DNA of 63,520 nucleotides from Aedoeadaptatus acetigenes (GTDB taxonomy: Bacteria > Bacillota > Clostridia > Tissierellales > Peptoniphilaceae). Positions 24,076 through 33,292 of this stretch are shown here, one piece after another; the stretch's first letter is position 1; each line of letters starts with the position of its first letter. The notes under the pieces are model-generated. The model had not been told where the DNA came from, did no database searches, and was given only the letters and a program-made list of their open reading frames with translations. The DNA is taken from contig NZ_JAOQJD010000014.1 of assembly GCF_025566985.1 (NCBI RefSeq), forward strand, positions 1-63,520. Reading direction: 5' to 3'. The position numbers and the translations under genes were made by a program.

Positions 24076-25203
24076 ATGAAAAAGTCCCCGGGCATTTACA
24101 TTCACGTGCCCTTTTGCGAAAAAAAGTGCGACTACTGCGATTTCTACTCCCTGCCGAAAAAGGGCGAGGCGGATTTCGACGACTACGCGGAAAATCTCCT
24201 GAGAGAGATCGCGCTCTATGAAGATGCCATGGGCGTCGGCGTAAGCACGGTGTTTTTCGGCGGCGGCACGCCCTCCCTTATCGGCACGGCGCGCCTCGTG
24301 AAAATCATGGAGAAGCTGCGCCCTTTTCTAAATGAAGGGGCGGAGATCACCATGGAGGGAAATCCCGAAAGCGTCCTTCGCCTCGACGTGGCCGCCTTAA
24401 TCGATGCGGGCTTTAATCGCTTCAGCATGGGGGTACAGAGCGCGTCGGATAGGCTGCTCAACATCATGGGCCGCATTCACGACAGGAAAACCGCCGAGGA
24501 CGCCTTTTACCATTTAAGAGAGGGCGGGGCGAAAAACATTAATCTGGACTTCATCTCCTCCGTTCCTTCGGAGACCATGGAGGATGTGGCGGCGAGCCTC
24601 GCCATGATCGAGGCCCTGAATCCGGAACACGTGAGCCTTTACAGCTTAATCGTGGAGCCGGACACGGCCTTTTATCGCCGCTACGGAGAGATGATGGAGG
24701 AAAGAGACGAGGCGGATCGCATCCACGTTCACGCCTACGAAAAAGGCCTCGCCGCTTTGGGTTACAAGCAGTACGAAATCTCCAATTTCGAAAAAGGCGG
24801 CTGCAAGTGCGCCCACAATTTAAATTACTGGCACTTAGGCGAATACATCGGCCTTGGTCCCGGGGCAAGCGGCCATTTAAACGGCAGGCGGTACAGAAAT
24901 GTACAAAACCTTTCCGCCTACAACGAGGCCCTTCGCGAAGGCCGCGCGCCTATTGAAGAGGAAGAAGTGCTCTCGCCCGTGGATCGGGACAACGAGTACA
25001 CCATGCTCGGCCTCCGACTCAATGAGGGCATTGCCATGGATGCCCTCATGCCTTCGGGGGCGCGTTTTGACACGCTCTATAAGGAAGCCATCGAAAAAAA
25101 TGTGAACGACGGCCTCCTCACCATAACAAACGGCCGCGTGGCCTTAACGCGAAAGGGACGCGACCTGGCCAATCGGGTGGAAGTGGATTTCTTCCGCTTA
25201 TAA
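24076..25203 (+). CDS. hemW: HemW-type radical SAM protein (coproporphyrinogen oxidase-like)
   Basis: The 375-residue protein starts with IYIHVPFCEKKCDYCDFYS, which carries the CxxxCxxC ligands of the radical-SAM 4Fe-4S cluster. FGGGTPSL, MEGNPESV and NINLDFISSVP follow. The sequence fits HemW, thought to be a haem chaperone, better than true HemN. In Firmicutes it usually sits between lepA and hrcA; here an island of about 8.6 kb lies between hemW and hrcA. Confidence 0.88.
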   Translation: MKKSPGIYIHVPFCEKKCDYCDFYSLPKKGEADFDDYAENLLREIALYEDAMGVGVSTVFFGGGTPSLIGTARLVKIMEKLRPFLNEGAEITMEGNPESVLRLDVAALIDAGFNRFSMGVQSASDRLLNIMGRIHDRKTAEDAFYHLREGGAKNINLDFISSVPSETMEDVAASLAMIEALNPEHVSLYSLIVEPDTAFYRRYGEMMEERDEADRIHVHAYEKGLAALGYKQYEISNFEKGGCKCAHNLNYWHLGEYIGLGPGASGHLNGRRYRNVQNLSAYNEALREGRAPIEEEEVLSPVDRDNEYTMLGLRLNEGIAMDALMPSGARFDTLYKEAIEKNVNDGLLTITNGRVALTRKGRDLANRVEVDFFRL

Positions 25204-25319
25204 AAATGAGTTCCCTTGAAGATGAGAGAAAGAAAAAACACGGAGCCATTCATGTGAATGAAACGATGCTTCGAAAGGGAAGGCAACAAGCACTTTACAT
25301 CAGCGTAACGGAGAAAAAC

Positions 25320-25635
25320 TTGAGAATAGTTTTGAAAATTATACTTTTTCCTGTATCTATATTTTTATCAGTGACAAACAGCCTTTATAAAATTTGTACA
25401 CGGCATTGGAACAACAATACTTTATATTTTGATGCTTTTTTGTATCATAGGTGCAATAGCATGTTTTGTTCAAAGAGATACAACAACATGTATACGGGCG
25501 TTAATTATTGGTTTCTTGGTTAGTCCATATGGATTGCAACTATTAGCAGCAGTTGCTATTAGAGCAATTGAGGGAATGAATGAAAGAATAAAACAAATTA
25601 GAATTTGTGGAGATAATGAGTATGAAAAAATTTAA
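25320..25635 (+). pseudogene. Frameshifted CD1845-family small membrane protein
   Basis: From TTG 25320 the frame reads LRIVLKIILFPVSIFLSV. The homologous continuation lies in another frame: GIGTTILYILMLFCIIGA through ALIIGFLVSPYGLQLLAA to NERIKQIRIC. The shift falls near GTGACAAACA (about 25371-25380). Such proteins of about 100 residues with three membrane helices occur on conjugative transposons of the Tn916/CTn types (CD1845 family). The gene is therefore broken and marks the left part of the island. Confidence 0.55.
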
Positions 25636-25984
25636 CAAGATTAGTGTGGTCTCGTTACTTATTCTAATCTTATCATTTACTGTTGTTAGGTATGCCGTAT
25701 TCGGAATACACGGAATGAAACAATTGCCACTTGTACTAGGCTTACTTATCGCTGTAGAGTTGATAGTCCTCTGTTTCACTAAAGTTAAAATAGTACCTCT
25801 TATCTCTGCGATTTCATATCCACTCGGCTTTGCTATTGGGTGTTTGTTCCAAATAAGTGGATTAGATGCTGGCGGTGGAGCAACAAATAATCTGTGGATT
25901 ATTTGGATAGGTACCATTTTTGTAATGAACATTATTGCTGTTTTCGCAGAATTGATAAATAGAAAGAAAGCCAAGCAACAGTAA
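25622..25984 (+). CDS. Small integral membrane protein of the island, unknown function
   Basis: The 120-residue protein has four hydrophobic segments (about residues 8-26, 34-52, 58-78 and 90-112) and a basic tail (NRKKAKQQ). It begins inside the end of the broken CD1845-type gene. GGAG lies 8 bases ahead of ATG 25622; ATG 25607 and 25616 are also in frame. Base use is AT-rich. I do not recognise the family. Confidence 0.6.
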   Translation: MKKFNKISVVSLLILILSFTVVRYAVFGIHGMKQLPLVLGLLIAVELIVLCFTKVKIVPLISAISYPLGFAIGCLFQISGLDAGGGATNNLWIIWIGTIFVMNIIAVFAELINRKKAKQQ

Positions 25985-26279
25985 GTTTGCGTTCGTGTGA
26001 TTGTTAGAACAGCCTAATAAATCCCAGTTTTTAGCACTAACAATCCACCTAAATAGATTTAAGATCTAGTGTCTGTAAGCATTGATATTACTTCATGAGA
26101 ACAAAACGCCATATTTTATACATTTTAACGGCACAGCCGCTTAGGGTATGGAACTCATACTCAGGGGTACGAAAAATAGGTATGGGGGTACGAAAACAAT
26201 TCGATAGGACAAATAGCATCACGATCATATAAAACCAGGCCTTCTTCTGGTCATAATTATTGACGTAAAAATATTTCTC
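25985..26279. other. AT-rich non-coding stretch of the island with a short direct repeat
   Basis: No convincing reading frame is seen. The stretch includes two copies of GGGGTACGAAAA, at 26164-26175 and 26185-26196, 21 bases apart. Upstream of them GGTATG and CATACT form a small inverted pair (about 26136-26162). The function is not known. It leads into the tetR promoter. Confidence 0.4.
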
Positions 26280-26333
26280 TTGACAAATAGCAACAGCTGG
26301 GTGTAATGTTTAGATAACTTAGTTATCTAAACA
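26280..26333 (+). promoter_or_regulatory. Promoter and palindromic operator of the TetR-family gene
   Basis: TTGACA (26280-26285) and TAATGT (26304-26309) are 18 bases apart. A perfect palindrome covers 26307-26333: the 13-base arm TGTTTAGATAACT and its complement flank a single central T (26320). It overlaps the end of the -10 box and the start of transcription, where a repressor would block it. The inner core is repeated at 27019-27035. Confidence 0.8.
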
Positions 26334-26358
26334 AGAACTATTTTTGATGGGAGGATCT

Positions 26359-26997
26359 ATGACTACAGGTAATTTTGAAGAAACTCATGCCAACATACTA
26401 AAAAGTGGTCTGGATGCCTTCTTGGAGGAAGGCTATGAAAAAGCAAATATGAGAAGAATTTGTAAATCAGCTGGCGTGACAACAGGAGCTTTCTATAAGC
26501 ATTTTACAGATAAGGAAGATTTGTTTGCAAAGTTGGTAGAGCCTTTAGCAGATAAGATCAATGAAATTTATAACTACTACGAAAAAGAAAGTTTTTCCAC
26601 CTACGGCACGGAGTTTCCCGTTCCCAAAGAAAAAATCTTAAAAGTTCTTGAACTCAAACAAGAAGGGACGCTTAAAAGTGTTGAGTTTTTCTATGCGCAT
26701 AAAGATATCTTTGAGCTTCTTATTTTTAAATCCTATGGCACAAAGTATGAGCATTTCTTAGATAAACTCATCGAAATTGAGGATCGTAATGACTGGTCGA
26801 TTTTAGAGATGATCCATGGGAAAGAAAACGCGGATTCCATCATGACCAAGCAAAGTGTCCATATCATCAATCATGCATTTTTCAACGCCATCTCTGAACT
26901 CGTTGTACACGCACTCGATAAAGAACAGCTTCTCAGTATGACAAAGACGATGTCTAATTTTTTCAATGCGGGTTGGGAAAAGTACCGCAGCCCGTAG
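26359..26997 (+). CDS. TetR-family transcriptional regulator
   Basis: The 212-residue protein has the N-terminal helix-turn-helix of the family (ILKSGLDAFLEEGYEKANMR, then ICKSAGVTTGAFYKHFTDKE). A helical ligand-binding part of about 150 residues follows. ATG 26359 is preceded by GGGAGGA at 5 bases. The TTG/ATG pair at 26344/26347 is less likely because it precedes the ribosome-binding site. It probably represses its own gene and the transporter operon through the two shared palindromes. Confidence 0.88.
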   Translation: MTTGNFEETHANILKSGLDAFLEEGYEKANMRRICKSAGVTTGAFYKHFTDKEDLFAKLVEPLADKINEIYNYYEKESFSTYGTEFPVPKEKILKVLELKQEGTLKSVEFFYAHKDIFELLIFKSYGTKYEHFLDKLIEIEDRNDWSILEMIHGKENADSIMTKQSVHIINHAFFNAISELVVHALDKEQLLSMTKTMSNFFNAGWEKYRSP

Positions 26998-27018
26998 CTC
27001 TATATTTTTTTATCTAAG

Positions 27019-27035
27019 AGATAACTTAGTTATCT
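27019..27035 (+). promoter_or_regulatory. Second TetR operator, ahead of the ABC-ECF operon
   Basis: AGATAACT-T-AGTTATCT is a perfect 17-bp palindrome and equals the core of the operator at 26307-26333. It lies 36 bases ahead of the first ABC gene, between it and tetR. No strong -35/-10 pair is obvious; AT-rich TTATAT (about 27043-27048) is a candidate -10. Confidence 0.75.
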
Positions 27036-27071
27036 AATTTGCTTTATATGTGATCACGAGGAGGTAAAAAC

Positions 27072-28817
27072 ATGAAAAAACAAAGTCCCATAAAGCGTCT
27101 GTGGGAACTGGCTGCTAGTCAGCACGCCGGACTAAAACTCTCTGTGAGTCTTGCGGTACTTGGAGTTTTAGGTGGTATCGTTCCCTACGTGGCTGCGGGG
27201 CAGGTTCTGACAAACTTATTTAATGGTGTGACAGACTTCAGTGCTTATATGAAAGCCTGTGTTGTCGGCCTTTTAGGCTACGCCGTGAAATCCGTTCTAT
27301 ATTCACTGTCGCTTTCCGTTTCCCATAAAGCCACTTTTGAACTTTTACAGGAACTGCGCGAAAAAATGCTGCACAAGCTTCCAAAACTCCCGCTGGGGAA
27401 AGTAACAGCGACACCCAGCGGTGAATGGAAGCAGCTCATTGTAGATCAGGTGGAAAGTTTGGAGCGTCCGGTTGCTCATCTTATTCCGGAAATGACGGCA
27501 AATATGGTGGGGCCGCTCTGTATTTTGATTTATCTCATTGTACTGGACTGGCGCATGGCACTGTTATCTTTGGTATCCATCCCGATCGGAATGTTTTTTA
27601 TGAGTATCATTATGAAAAGCTACGGCAAGCAATATGCCGGCTCGGTCCAGGTTGGCGCTCAGATGAATGCCGCTATAGCGGAATATGCCGGAGGCATTGA
27701 AGTTATTAAAGCTTTCAATCAAGGAGAGAGCAGCTATCACAAGTTTTCTGAGAAAATTCTCGCAAATGCCCAATACTACTATGACTGGATGAAAAGCGTT
27801 CAGTTCTTAATGTCGCTGTCTAAATCGATACTTCCTACAACGCTGCTTGCTGTTTTGCCGGCAGGATATCTTTTTTATCAAAGTGGAAGTTTGGACGGAG
27901 GCACATTTCTGACGACGGTGATCCTCTCTTTCTCCCTTTCGGGTCTTTTGATGGCTGCCATGAATTTTGTGGATAGTTTGGCTCGGGTGGGAACGGTTGT
28001 CGGTCAGATTGATGCGCTCTTAGTTGCCGAAGAGCAACAGCATGAAAAACACCCGGTATCGTTCAACAAACACGACATTGTTCTCGATCATGTTTCTTTT
28101 TCCTATGAATCCGGTGAAGATGCCAAAGAAATTATTCATGATGTTTCTTTAAGCATAAAAGACGGGAGCTTTAATGCATTTGTAGGTCCATCCGGCGGCG
28201 GCAAATCGACCTTAGCAAAACTGATAGCCGGCTATTGGGATGTGGAAAAAGGAAGCATCGCTATCGGTGGTATCAATGCGAAAAAGGTTCCCTTAGAACA
28301 ACTCTATAACAGCGTTTCCTTTGTATCTCAGGATAATTTTCTCTTTAACGAAAGCATTCGCAACAACATTCGCATGGGTTGCTTGAGTGCTACGGATGAA
28401 GACGTGGAGCACATTGCGAAGCTCTCAGGCTGTCATGACTTTATTGAGAATCTGGAAAACGGTTATGACACGATTGTAGGAGAAGGAGGCACTCATCTTT
28501 CCGGAGGTGAGCGTCAGCGGATTTCTATTGCGCGCGCCATGCTTAAAGATGCCCCGATTGTCATTTTCGACGAAGCAACAGCATACATTGATCCCGAGAA
28601 TGAAGTGCTGATGCAGCAAGCACTGGGACAACTTGTTGCGGGGAAGACCGTTATCTCAATCGCTCATAGACTTTCCACCATCACGGAAGCCGATCAAATC
28701 TTCGTCATAGAAGAAGGAAAAATCGAAAATCATGGCACACATCAAGAGCTGCTTGAAAAGTCAAAGCTCTATCAAAGTATGTGGTTTGCTCATGTAGGCG
28801 CGAAAGGAGGCAAATAA
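27072..28817 (+). CDS. ABC transporter, exporter-fold half-transporter 1
   Basis: The 581-residue protein joins a six-helix membrane domain (residues 1-320) and an ATPase domain. Walker A is GPSGGGKSTLAKL, signature LSGGERQRISIARAML, Walker B IVIFDEATAYID, and the H-loop SIAHRLST. It is coupled to a second half-transporter one base downstream, so the two should form a heterodimer. The family includes YbtP/YbtQ and IrtA/IrtB, which import metal chelates despite the exporter fold, as well as true exporters. The adjoining ECF genes favour an uptake role, but this is inference. AGGAGG precedes the start. Confidence 0.88.
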   Translation: MKKQSPIKRLWELAASQHAGLKLSVSLAVLGVLGGIVPYVAAGQVLTNLFNGVTDFSAYMKACVVGLLGYAVKSVLYSLSLSVSHKATFELLQELREKMLHKLPKLPLGKVTATPSGEWKQLIVDQVESLERPVAHLIPEMTANMVGPLCILIYLIVLDWRMALLSLVSIPIGMFFMSIIMKSYGKQYAGSVQVGAQMNAAIAEYAGGIEVIKAFNQGESSYHKFSEKILANAQYYYDWMKSVQFLMSLSKSILPTTLLAVLPAGYLFYQSGSLDGGTFLTTVILSFSLSGLLMAAMNFVDSLARVGTVVGQIDALLVAEEQQHEKHPVSFNKHDIVLDHVSFSYESGEDAKEIIHDVSLSIKDGSFNAFVGPSGGGKSTLAKLIAGYWDVEKGSIAIGGINAKKVPLEQLYNSVSFVSQDNFLFNESIRNNIRMGCLSATDEDVEHIAKLSGCHDFIENLENGYDTIVGEGGTHLSGGERQRISIARAMLKDAPIVIFDEATAYIDPENEVLMQQALGQLVAGKTVISIAHRLSTITEADQIFVIEEGKIENHGTHQELLEKSKLYQSMWFAHVGAKGGK

Positions 28818-28818
28818 T

Positions 28819-30549
28819 ATGTTGAACGCACTGAAAAAAATAGGACATTTTGCCGGAGAGGAACAGGGCAATATTAGAAAGTCCATCGCCGTTTCCTTTC
28901 TTTTTGCCATTTTCTATATGTTTCAAATTGGTGCTGTTTACTTTGTCATCTTAGGGATGCTGGGAAAAGATACCGGCATAAACCCTGCTCTTTTGGCACT
29001 CCTTTTTCTCCTTATTAGCATCTTCGGACGTGCTCTTACCAACTACTTTGCTCAGCTCGAGCAAACGCATGCCGGCTACTTCATGGTGGCTCGGCAGAGA
29101 CTTGCGGTCGCAAACAAAATGAAGACCGTGCCTATGGGCTATTTTGATGAAGCAAACACCGGCAATATTGTAGGAACGCTTACTACGGTTCTCGGTGATG
29201 TAGAAAACACAGCTCCTGTTGTGCTGATCAATATCATGGGAGGCTTTCTCAATGCTTTTGTGTTTACTTTAATAACCTTGATCTGGGATTGGCGTATCGG
29301 TCTCATCGTTATTGTCGGTACACTGATTTATTTGTGGGTTACCTCGGCGATGGAGAAAAAGACGGCACATCTTGCACCGAAACGCCAAGAAGCGCAAGCA
29401 GAACTGGTGGAAGCCGTTCTTGAACAGATTAAGGGAATGTCCATTATTAAATCCTTTAATCTGACAGGGAAAGGCGATAAAAAGGTTCATGCGGCAATTC
29501 GTCGTAACAAGAAGACCAACCTTGCTATTGAAAAAATGTTTACGCCTTACAATATGGCCCAGGATTTGGTGCTAAAGCTCTTTAGCATTTTGATTATCGT
29601 TGTAGCTATTTACCTTTACGTGCAAGGAACTATGCTTCCGGAAAATGCTCTGATGTCCGTTATCATTTCCTTTATGATTTTTGCCCAGATTGATTCCGCC
29701 GGTTCATCTATGGCTGTTTTGCGTGTGGTATCCAGTTCTATTGATCAGGTAGAAAACCTAAAACAGATGCCGGTTATGGATATTCATGGTGAAGACATCC
29801 GTCCGAAAAAAGCCTCCATAAAGGTAGAAAATATTGACTTTTCGTATGGAAGCAAAGAAATTTTGCATGATGTAAGCTTTACCGTTCCGGCAAAAACAAC
29901 CACGGCTATCGTAGGCCCTTCTGGATCCGGGAAAACAACGGTTTGTAATTTAATTGCCCGTTTCTGGGATGTCAATGCAGGAAGCATCAAAATTGGAGGA
30001 CATGATATTCGGGACTATACGTTGACCTCTTTGATGGATCAGATCTCTATGGTGTTCCAAAGCGTCTATTTGTTCCAAGACACCATTGAAAACAATATCA
30101 AATTTGGAAACATGAATGCCACGCATGAAGAAGTCGTCCAAGCTGCTCAAAAAGCAGCTTGCCATGATTTTATCATGAGTCTGCCGGAAGGCTATAAAAC
30201 GGTAATCGGAGAAGGCGGTGCATCTCTTTCCGGTGGTGAAAAACAGCGTATCTCTATTGCAAGAGCCATCCTCAAAGATGCGCCCATCATCATATTCGAT
30301 GAAGCAACAGCCAATGTCGATCCGGAAAACGAAGATAAGCTTCAGCAGGCTATGAACAGCTTAATGAAAGATAAAACCATCATTATGATTGCTCATCGCT
30401 TGAAAACAGTTGAAAACGCCGATCAAATTTTAGTGATTGATGAAGGCAAAGTAGTGGCGAGTGGCACACATAACGAACTTTCCGCCAAAGACGGTATTTA
30501 TTCCAGGTTCCTTCAGGCTCGGAAAACGGCTGAGTCTTGGAAGATATAA
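28819..30549 (+). CDS. ABC transporter, exporter-fold half-transporter 2
   Basis: The 576-residue partner has a six-helix membrane domain. Walker A is GPSGSGKTTVCNL, Q-loop VFQSV, signature LSGGEKQRISIARAIL, Walker B IIIFDEATANVD and H-loop MIAHRLKT. Both half-transporters appear to have complete ATP sites, so neither is a degenerate partner by eye. Its start follows the stop of the first after one base, with GGAGGCAAAT upstream. Confidence 0.88.
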   Translation: MLNALKKIGHFAGEEQGNIRKSIAVSFLFAIFYMFQIGAVYFVILGMLGKDTGINPALLALLFLLISIFGRALTNYFAQLEQTHAGYFMVARQRLAVANKMKTVPMGYFDEANTGNIVGTLTTVLGDVENTAPVVLINIMGGFLNAFVFTLITLIWDWRIGLIVIVGTLIYLWVTSAMEKKTAHLAPKRQEAQAELVEAVLEQIKGMSIIKSFNLTGKGDKKVHAAIRRNKKTNLAIEKMFTPYNMAQDLVLKLFSILIIVVAIYLYVQGTMLPENALMSVIISFMIFAQIDSAGSSMAVLRVVSSSIDQVENLKQMPVMDIHGEDIRPKKASIKVENIDFSYGSKEILHDVSFTVPAKTTTAIVGPSGSGKTTVCNLIARFWDVNAGSIKIGGHDIRDYTLTSLMDQISMVFQSVYLFQDTIENNIKFGNMNATHEEVVQAAQKAACHDFIMSLPEGYKTVIGEGGASLSGGEKQRISIARAILKDAPIIIFDEATANVDPENEDKLQQAMNSLMKDKTIIMIAHRLKTVENADQILVIDEGKVVASGTHNELSAKDGIYSRFLQARKTAESWKI

Positions 30550-30570
30550 AAAGCATTTAAGGAGGATTTT

Positions 30571-31152
30571 ATGAAACTTAAAAATGTGGTACAAATTGCA
30601 GTGCTTGGAGTCATTGGCTTTGTTCTGGCTATGGGCATCGGTATGCTGACGGGACTTTTAGGCGTGGTTTCACTTTATGTATCCGCAGGATTTGGCGCTT
30701 TCTTTGTCGCACCGGTCTATGTCATCATGGCACGCAAGGTGCAAAAGCGAGGTGCATCGTTTCTCTTTTGGCTGATTATCGGTCTCTTATACATTGCAAT
30801 GGGCTATTGGATTGCGACGCCGATTTGTGTTGTTGCCGGTATCATAGCTGAACTGATTGTAGGTGATTACAGCAATAAAAACCGTATTGCCATGGCTTTC
30901 AGCGCATCAATGTTTATTTACGCCATGCATCCGATTCTATTTGTTGTGTTGTTGGGTGCCGAAAACATTGCACGCTTTGTCAGCAGCATGAGTTTAGAGC
31001 AAGCGCAAATGATGGTGGCCAGCTATACCGGAAATGTAATAGTGATTTGCGTTTTGGTAAACATTGTTTTGGAGCTTATCGCCGGCCGCTTCGGGCTTTT
31101 CATCAATAACAAGTTTTTCGAAAAGAATAGTAAACAAAGCAGGCTTAGCTGA
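30571..31152 (+). CDS. ECF transporter S component (Trep_Strep/MptD-like membrane protein)
   Basis: The 193-residue protein has five to six membrane helices and no ATPase or enzyme motif. It resembles the Trep_Strep family of integral membrane proteins, regarded as substrate-binding S components of ECF transporters. It comes directly before the T component and shares one base with it (TGATG), so the two are expressed together. GGAGG lies 8 bases ahead of ATG 30571. The ligand it binds is not known. Confidence 0.75.
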   Translation: MKLKNVVQIAVLGVIGFVLAMGIGMLTGLLGVVSLYVSAGFGAFFVAPVYVIMARKVQKRGASFLFWLIIGLLYIAMGYWIATPICVVAGIIAELIVGDYSNKNRIAMAFSASMFIYAMHPILFVVLLGAENIARFVSSMSLEQAQMMVASYTGNVIVICVLVNIVLELIAGRFGLFINNKFFEKNSKQSRLS

Positions 31153-31850
31153 TGATAAAGGAATCAGCTCTAAAGAAAAAGGAGGAAGGACAGCTGCATC
31201 CGTTTACGCTCTTCGTGCTTACGATTCTGGTGTCCTTCCAGGTCTTTTTTGGCAATCAAACGGTCTATTGGGCTGTGCTTGTTCTGACGTTGTTGATTGC
31301 TTTAAATGCCTCGACAGGTCTCTTTTTTAGACAGATTATTGTTTTTTCCGTTTCCTATGGCATGATGTATCTTTTGGCCTTCGCTGATTTGGGATATGTC
31401 ACAGGCATTTTTATAGGACTTTTTGCACTCATTGTCCGTTTCATACCGATCTTTAATATTGGCATTGTATTGATTCTTACCAGCCCATCGAAAATCTTAG
31501 CCTGTTTTCGCAAGCTTCATATGCCCAACACCGTTAGTGTAGCCATGATTGCAGCTTTGCGTTTTATGGATGAAATTGGCCTGCGCTTGCTTGAGATTCG
31601 AAACGGTATGAAAATCCGCGGTTTTCATGCTTCACTTTTGCACCCTATCCGTACTTTTGAGCTGTACTTTGTTCCTTTGGTATATAAGTGTCTGCATGTC
31701 AGCGAAACGCTCGTCTCTTCAATTATTGCCAAAGGTATCGAGTATGAAGGAGAAAAAACCAGTTATTATGATATGCGCTTTAAATTCGCAGATGGCATCA
31801 GCCTGTTTGCCGGCGTGGCGCTTTTGGGAGTTGCACTATGGACATCATGA
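31152..31850 (+). CDS. ECF transporter T component (CbiQ/EcfT-like)
   Basis: The 232-residue membrane protein has several N-terminal helices (FTLFVLTILVSFQVFFG, LVLTLLIALNAST). A cytoplasmic coupling part contains RFMDEIGLRLLEIRNGMKIRG, close to the paired Ala/Arg/Gly motifs by which EcfT contacts the ATPases. It links the S component to the energising ATPases. It overlaps the ATPase gene by 13 bases. Confidence 0.8.
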   Translation: MIKESALKKKEEGQLHPFTLFVLTILVSFQVFFGNQTVYWAVLVLTLLIALNASTGLFFRQIIVFSVSYGMMYLLAFADLGYVTGIFIGLFALIVRFIPIFNIGIVLILTSPSKILACFRKLHMPNTVSVAMIAALRFMDEIGLRLLEIRNGMKIRGFHASLLHPIRTFELYFVPLVYKCLHVSETLVSSIIAKGIEYEGEKTSYYDMRFKFADGISLFAGVALLGVALWTS

Positions 31851-33286
31851 AAGTCAATATTGAGCGATTCACCTATCAAGGTGCAGAGAAGGCATCTTTG
31901 CATGATATTCATTTTATGATTACCGAAGGAGAACTCATCGTGCTCACCGGTAATTCCGGCTGTGGAAAGACCACGCTCACCAGAGTGCTAAACGGTCTTA
32001 TACCAGAACAGTATGAAGGAACACTGGATGGTAAAGTCACATTATTGGGTCAAAACCTGCATGATTTTAAGACGGGTACCTTGGCTAAGGTCATCGGCAA
32101 CGTATTTCAAAATCCATCAGATCAATTCTTTACCCGCAAGGCAGAAGATGAGGTCGCTCTTGTCGGAGAGAACCTCGGCATGCCGCGAGAAAAACTGAAA
32201 GAGCGAGTAAAAAAAGCTTTTGAATGCATGAACATTCCTCATCTCATGGATAAAAATTTGAATGAGCTTTCTGGCGGCGAAAAGCAGCGGGTAGCTATTG
32301 CTTCCACCTTAGTTTATGACACAAAGCTTATTTTCTTTGATGAACCTTCGGCATCACTTGATCAAGAAGGGATCCGCGATTTGCAAAACATCCTGAAATT
32401 GCTTAAAGCGTCAGGTAAAACCATCGTCATCGCCGAACACCGACTGTATTTTTTGAAAGAACTCTACGATAAGCTTTATGTCATGAAAGACGGAACTTTT
32501 ATCAAAGAGTTTGATGCCGGAGAACTTAAGACTTCCGATTGCAAAGACTTCGGGCTTCGGACAATCGATTTTTCCGCACTTGTTCCGCACAACACGACAA
32601 AGACAGGTGAGCGTGTTTTTTCTGCGAAGGATGTTCATGTCTCTGTAGACAAAAACGAACTCATCTCGAATTTATCCTTTGACTTACATTCCGATGAAAT
32701 CATGGGGATTGTCGGCACAAATGGTATCGGAAAAAGCAGTTTAGGTCGTGTTCTCTGCGGACTTGCCGGCAAGAAGCAAGATATTTCATGGGGAAAAACT
32801 CAGCGAGAACGGCTGAAGAATGCCTACTACATGATGCAGGATGCAGATTATCAGCTGTTTTTTGATACCGTAGAAAACGAGGCGCTCGCGAACGGCAAAA
32901 AAATAAGCGATGCTTATTTGGCAGAGGTCTCTTGGATCATTAAGCATATTGATCTTTGGAATAAACGCAGCGAGCATCCGCAAAACTTATCCGGCGGGCA
33001 AAAGCAAAGGCTGGCTCTCGCCAATGCTTTTTTGAGTGAAAAGCAAATTCTTATTTTGGATGAGCCGACCAGCGGTTTGGATTACATGCACATGGATAAA
33101 ATCGCCGAGCTTATCTTTGAACTTGCCAAAGGTCGCCCGACAATGATTATTACACATGACATCGAACTATTACTGAAAGTCTGCCGGACGGTCCTTCTGA
33201 TCAAACAAGATGGATATGAGAAATTTGATTTACAGACGGCAGAATATCATAAGCTCATTTCTTATTTTGAGCAGATGATGAAATAA
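31838..33286 (+). CDS. ECF transporter duplicated ATPase (EcfA-EcfA' fusion)
   Basis: The 482-residue protein has two nucleotide-binding domains in one chain. Domain 1 has Walker A GNSGCGKTTL, signature LSGGEKQR and Walker B LIFFDEPSASLD. Domain 2 (from about residue 265) has GTNGIGKSSL, LSGGQKQR and ILILDEPTSGLD. Both H-loops are present (AEHRL, ITHDI). It powers the ECF complex with the two preceding genes. It is the last gene of the operon and converges on the recombinase remnant. A GGGAG site precedes ATG 31838. Confidence 0.88.
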   Translation: MDIMKVNIERFTYQGAEKASLHDIHFMITEGELIVLTGNSGCGKTTLTRVLNGLIPEQYEGTLDGKVTLLGQNLHDFKTGTLAKVIGNVFQNPSDQFFTRKAEDEVALVGENLGMPREKLKERVKKAFECMNIPHLMDKNLNELSGGEKQRVAIASTLVYDTKLIFFDEPSASLDQEGIRDLQNILKLLKASGKTIVIAEHRLYFLKELYDKLYVMKDGTFIKEFDAGELKTSDCKDFGLRTIDFSALVPHNTTKTGERVFSAKDVHVSVDKNELISNLSFDLHSDEIMGIVGTNGIGKSSLGRVLCGLAGKKQDISWGKTQRERLKNAYYMMQDADYQLFFDTVENEALANGKKISDAYLAEVSWIIKHIDLWNKRSEHPQNLSGGQKQRLALANAFLSEKQILILDEPTSGLDYMHMDKIAELIFELAKGRPTMIITHDIELLLKVCRTVLLIKQDGYEKFDLQTAEYHKLISYFEQMMK

Positions 33287-33292
33287 CGGCGG

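Noticed and set aside
26251..26265. Fur-like sequence TCATAATTATTGACG ahead of tetR
   Set aside because: Only about 10 of 14 fixed positions match the 7-1-7 consensus, and the area is AT-rich, so chance is a good explanation. The box at 62229-62243 is far better.
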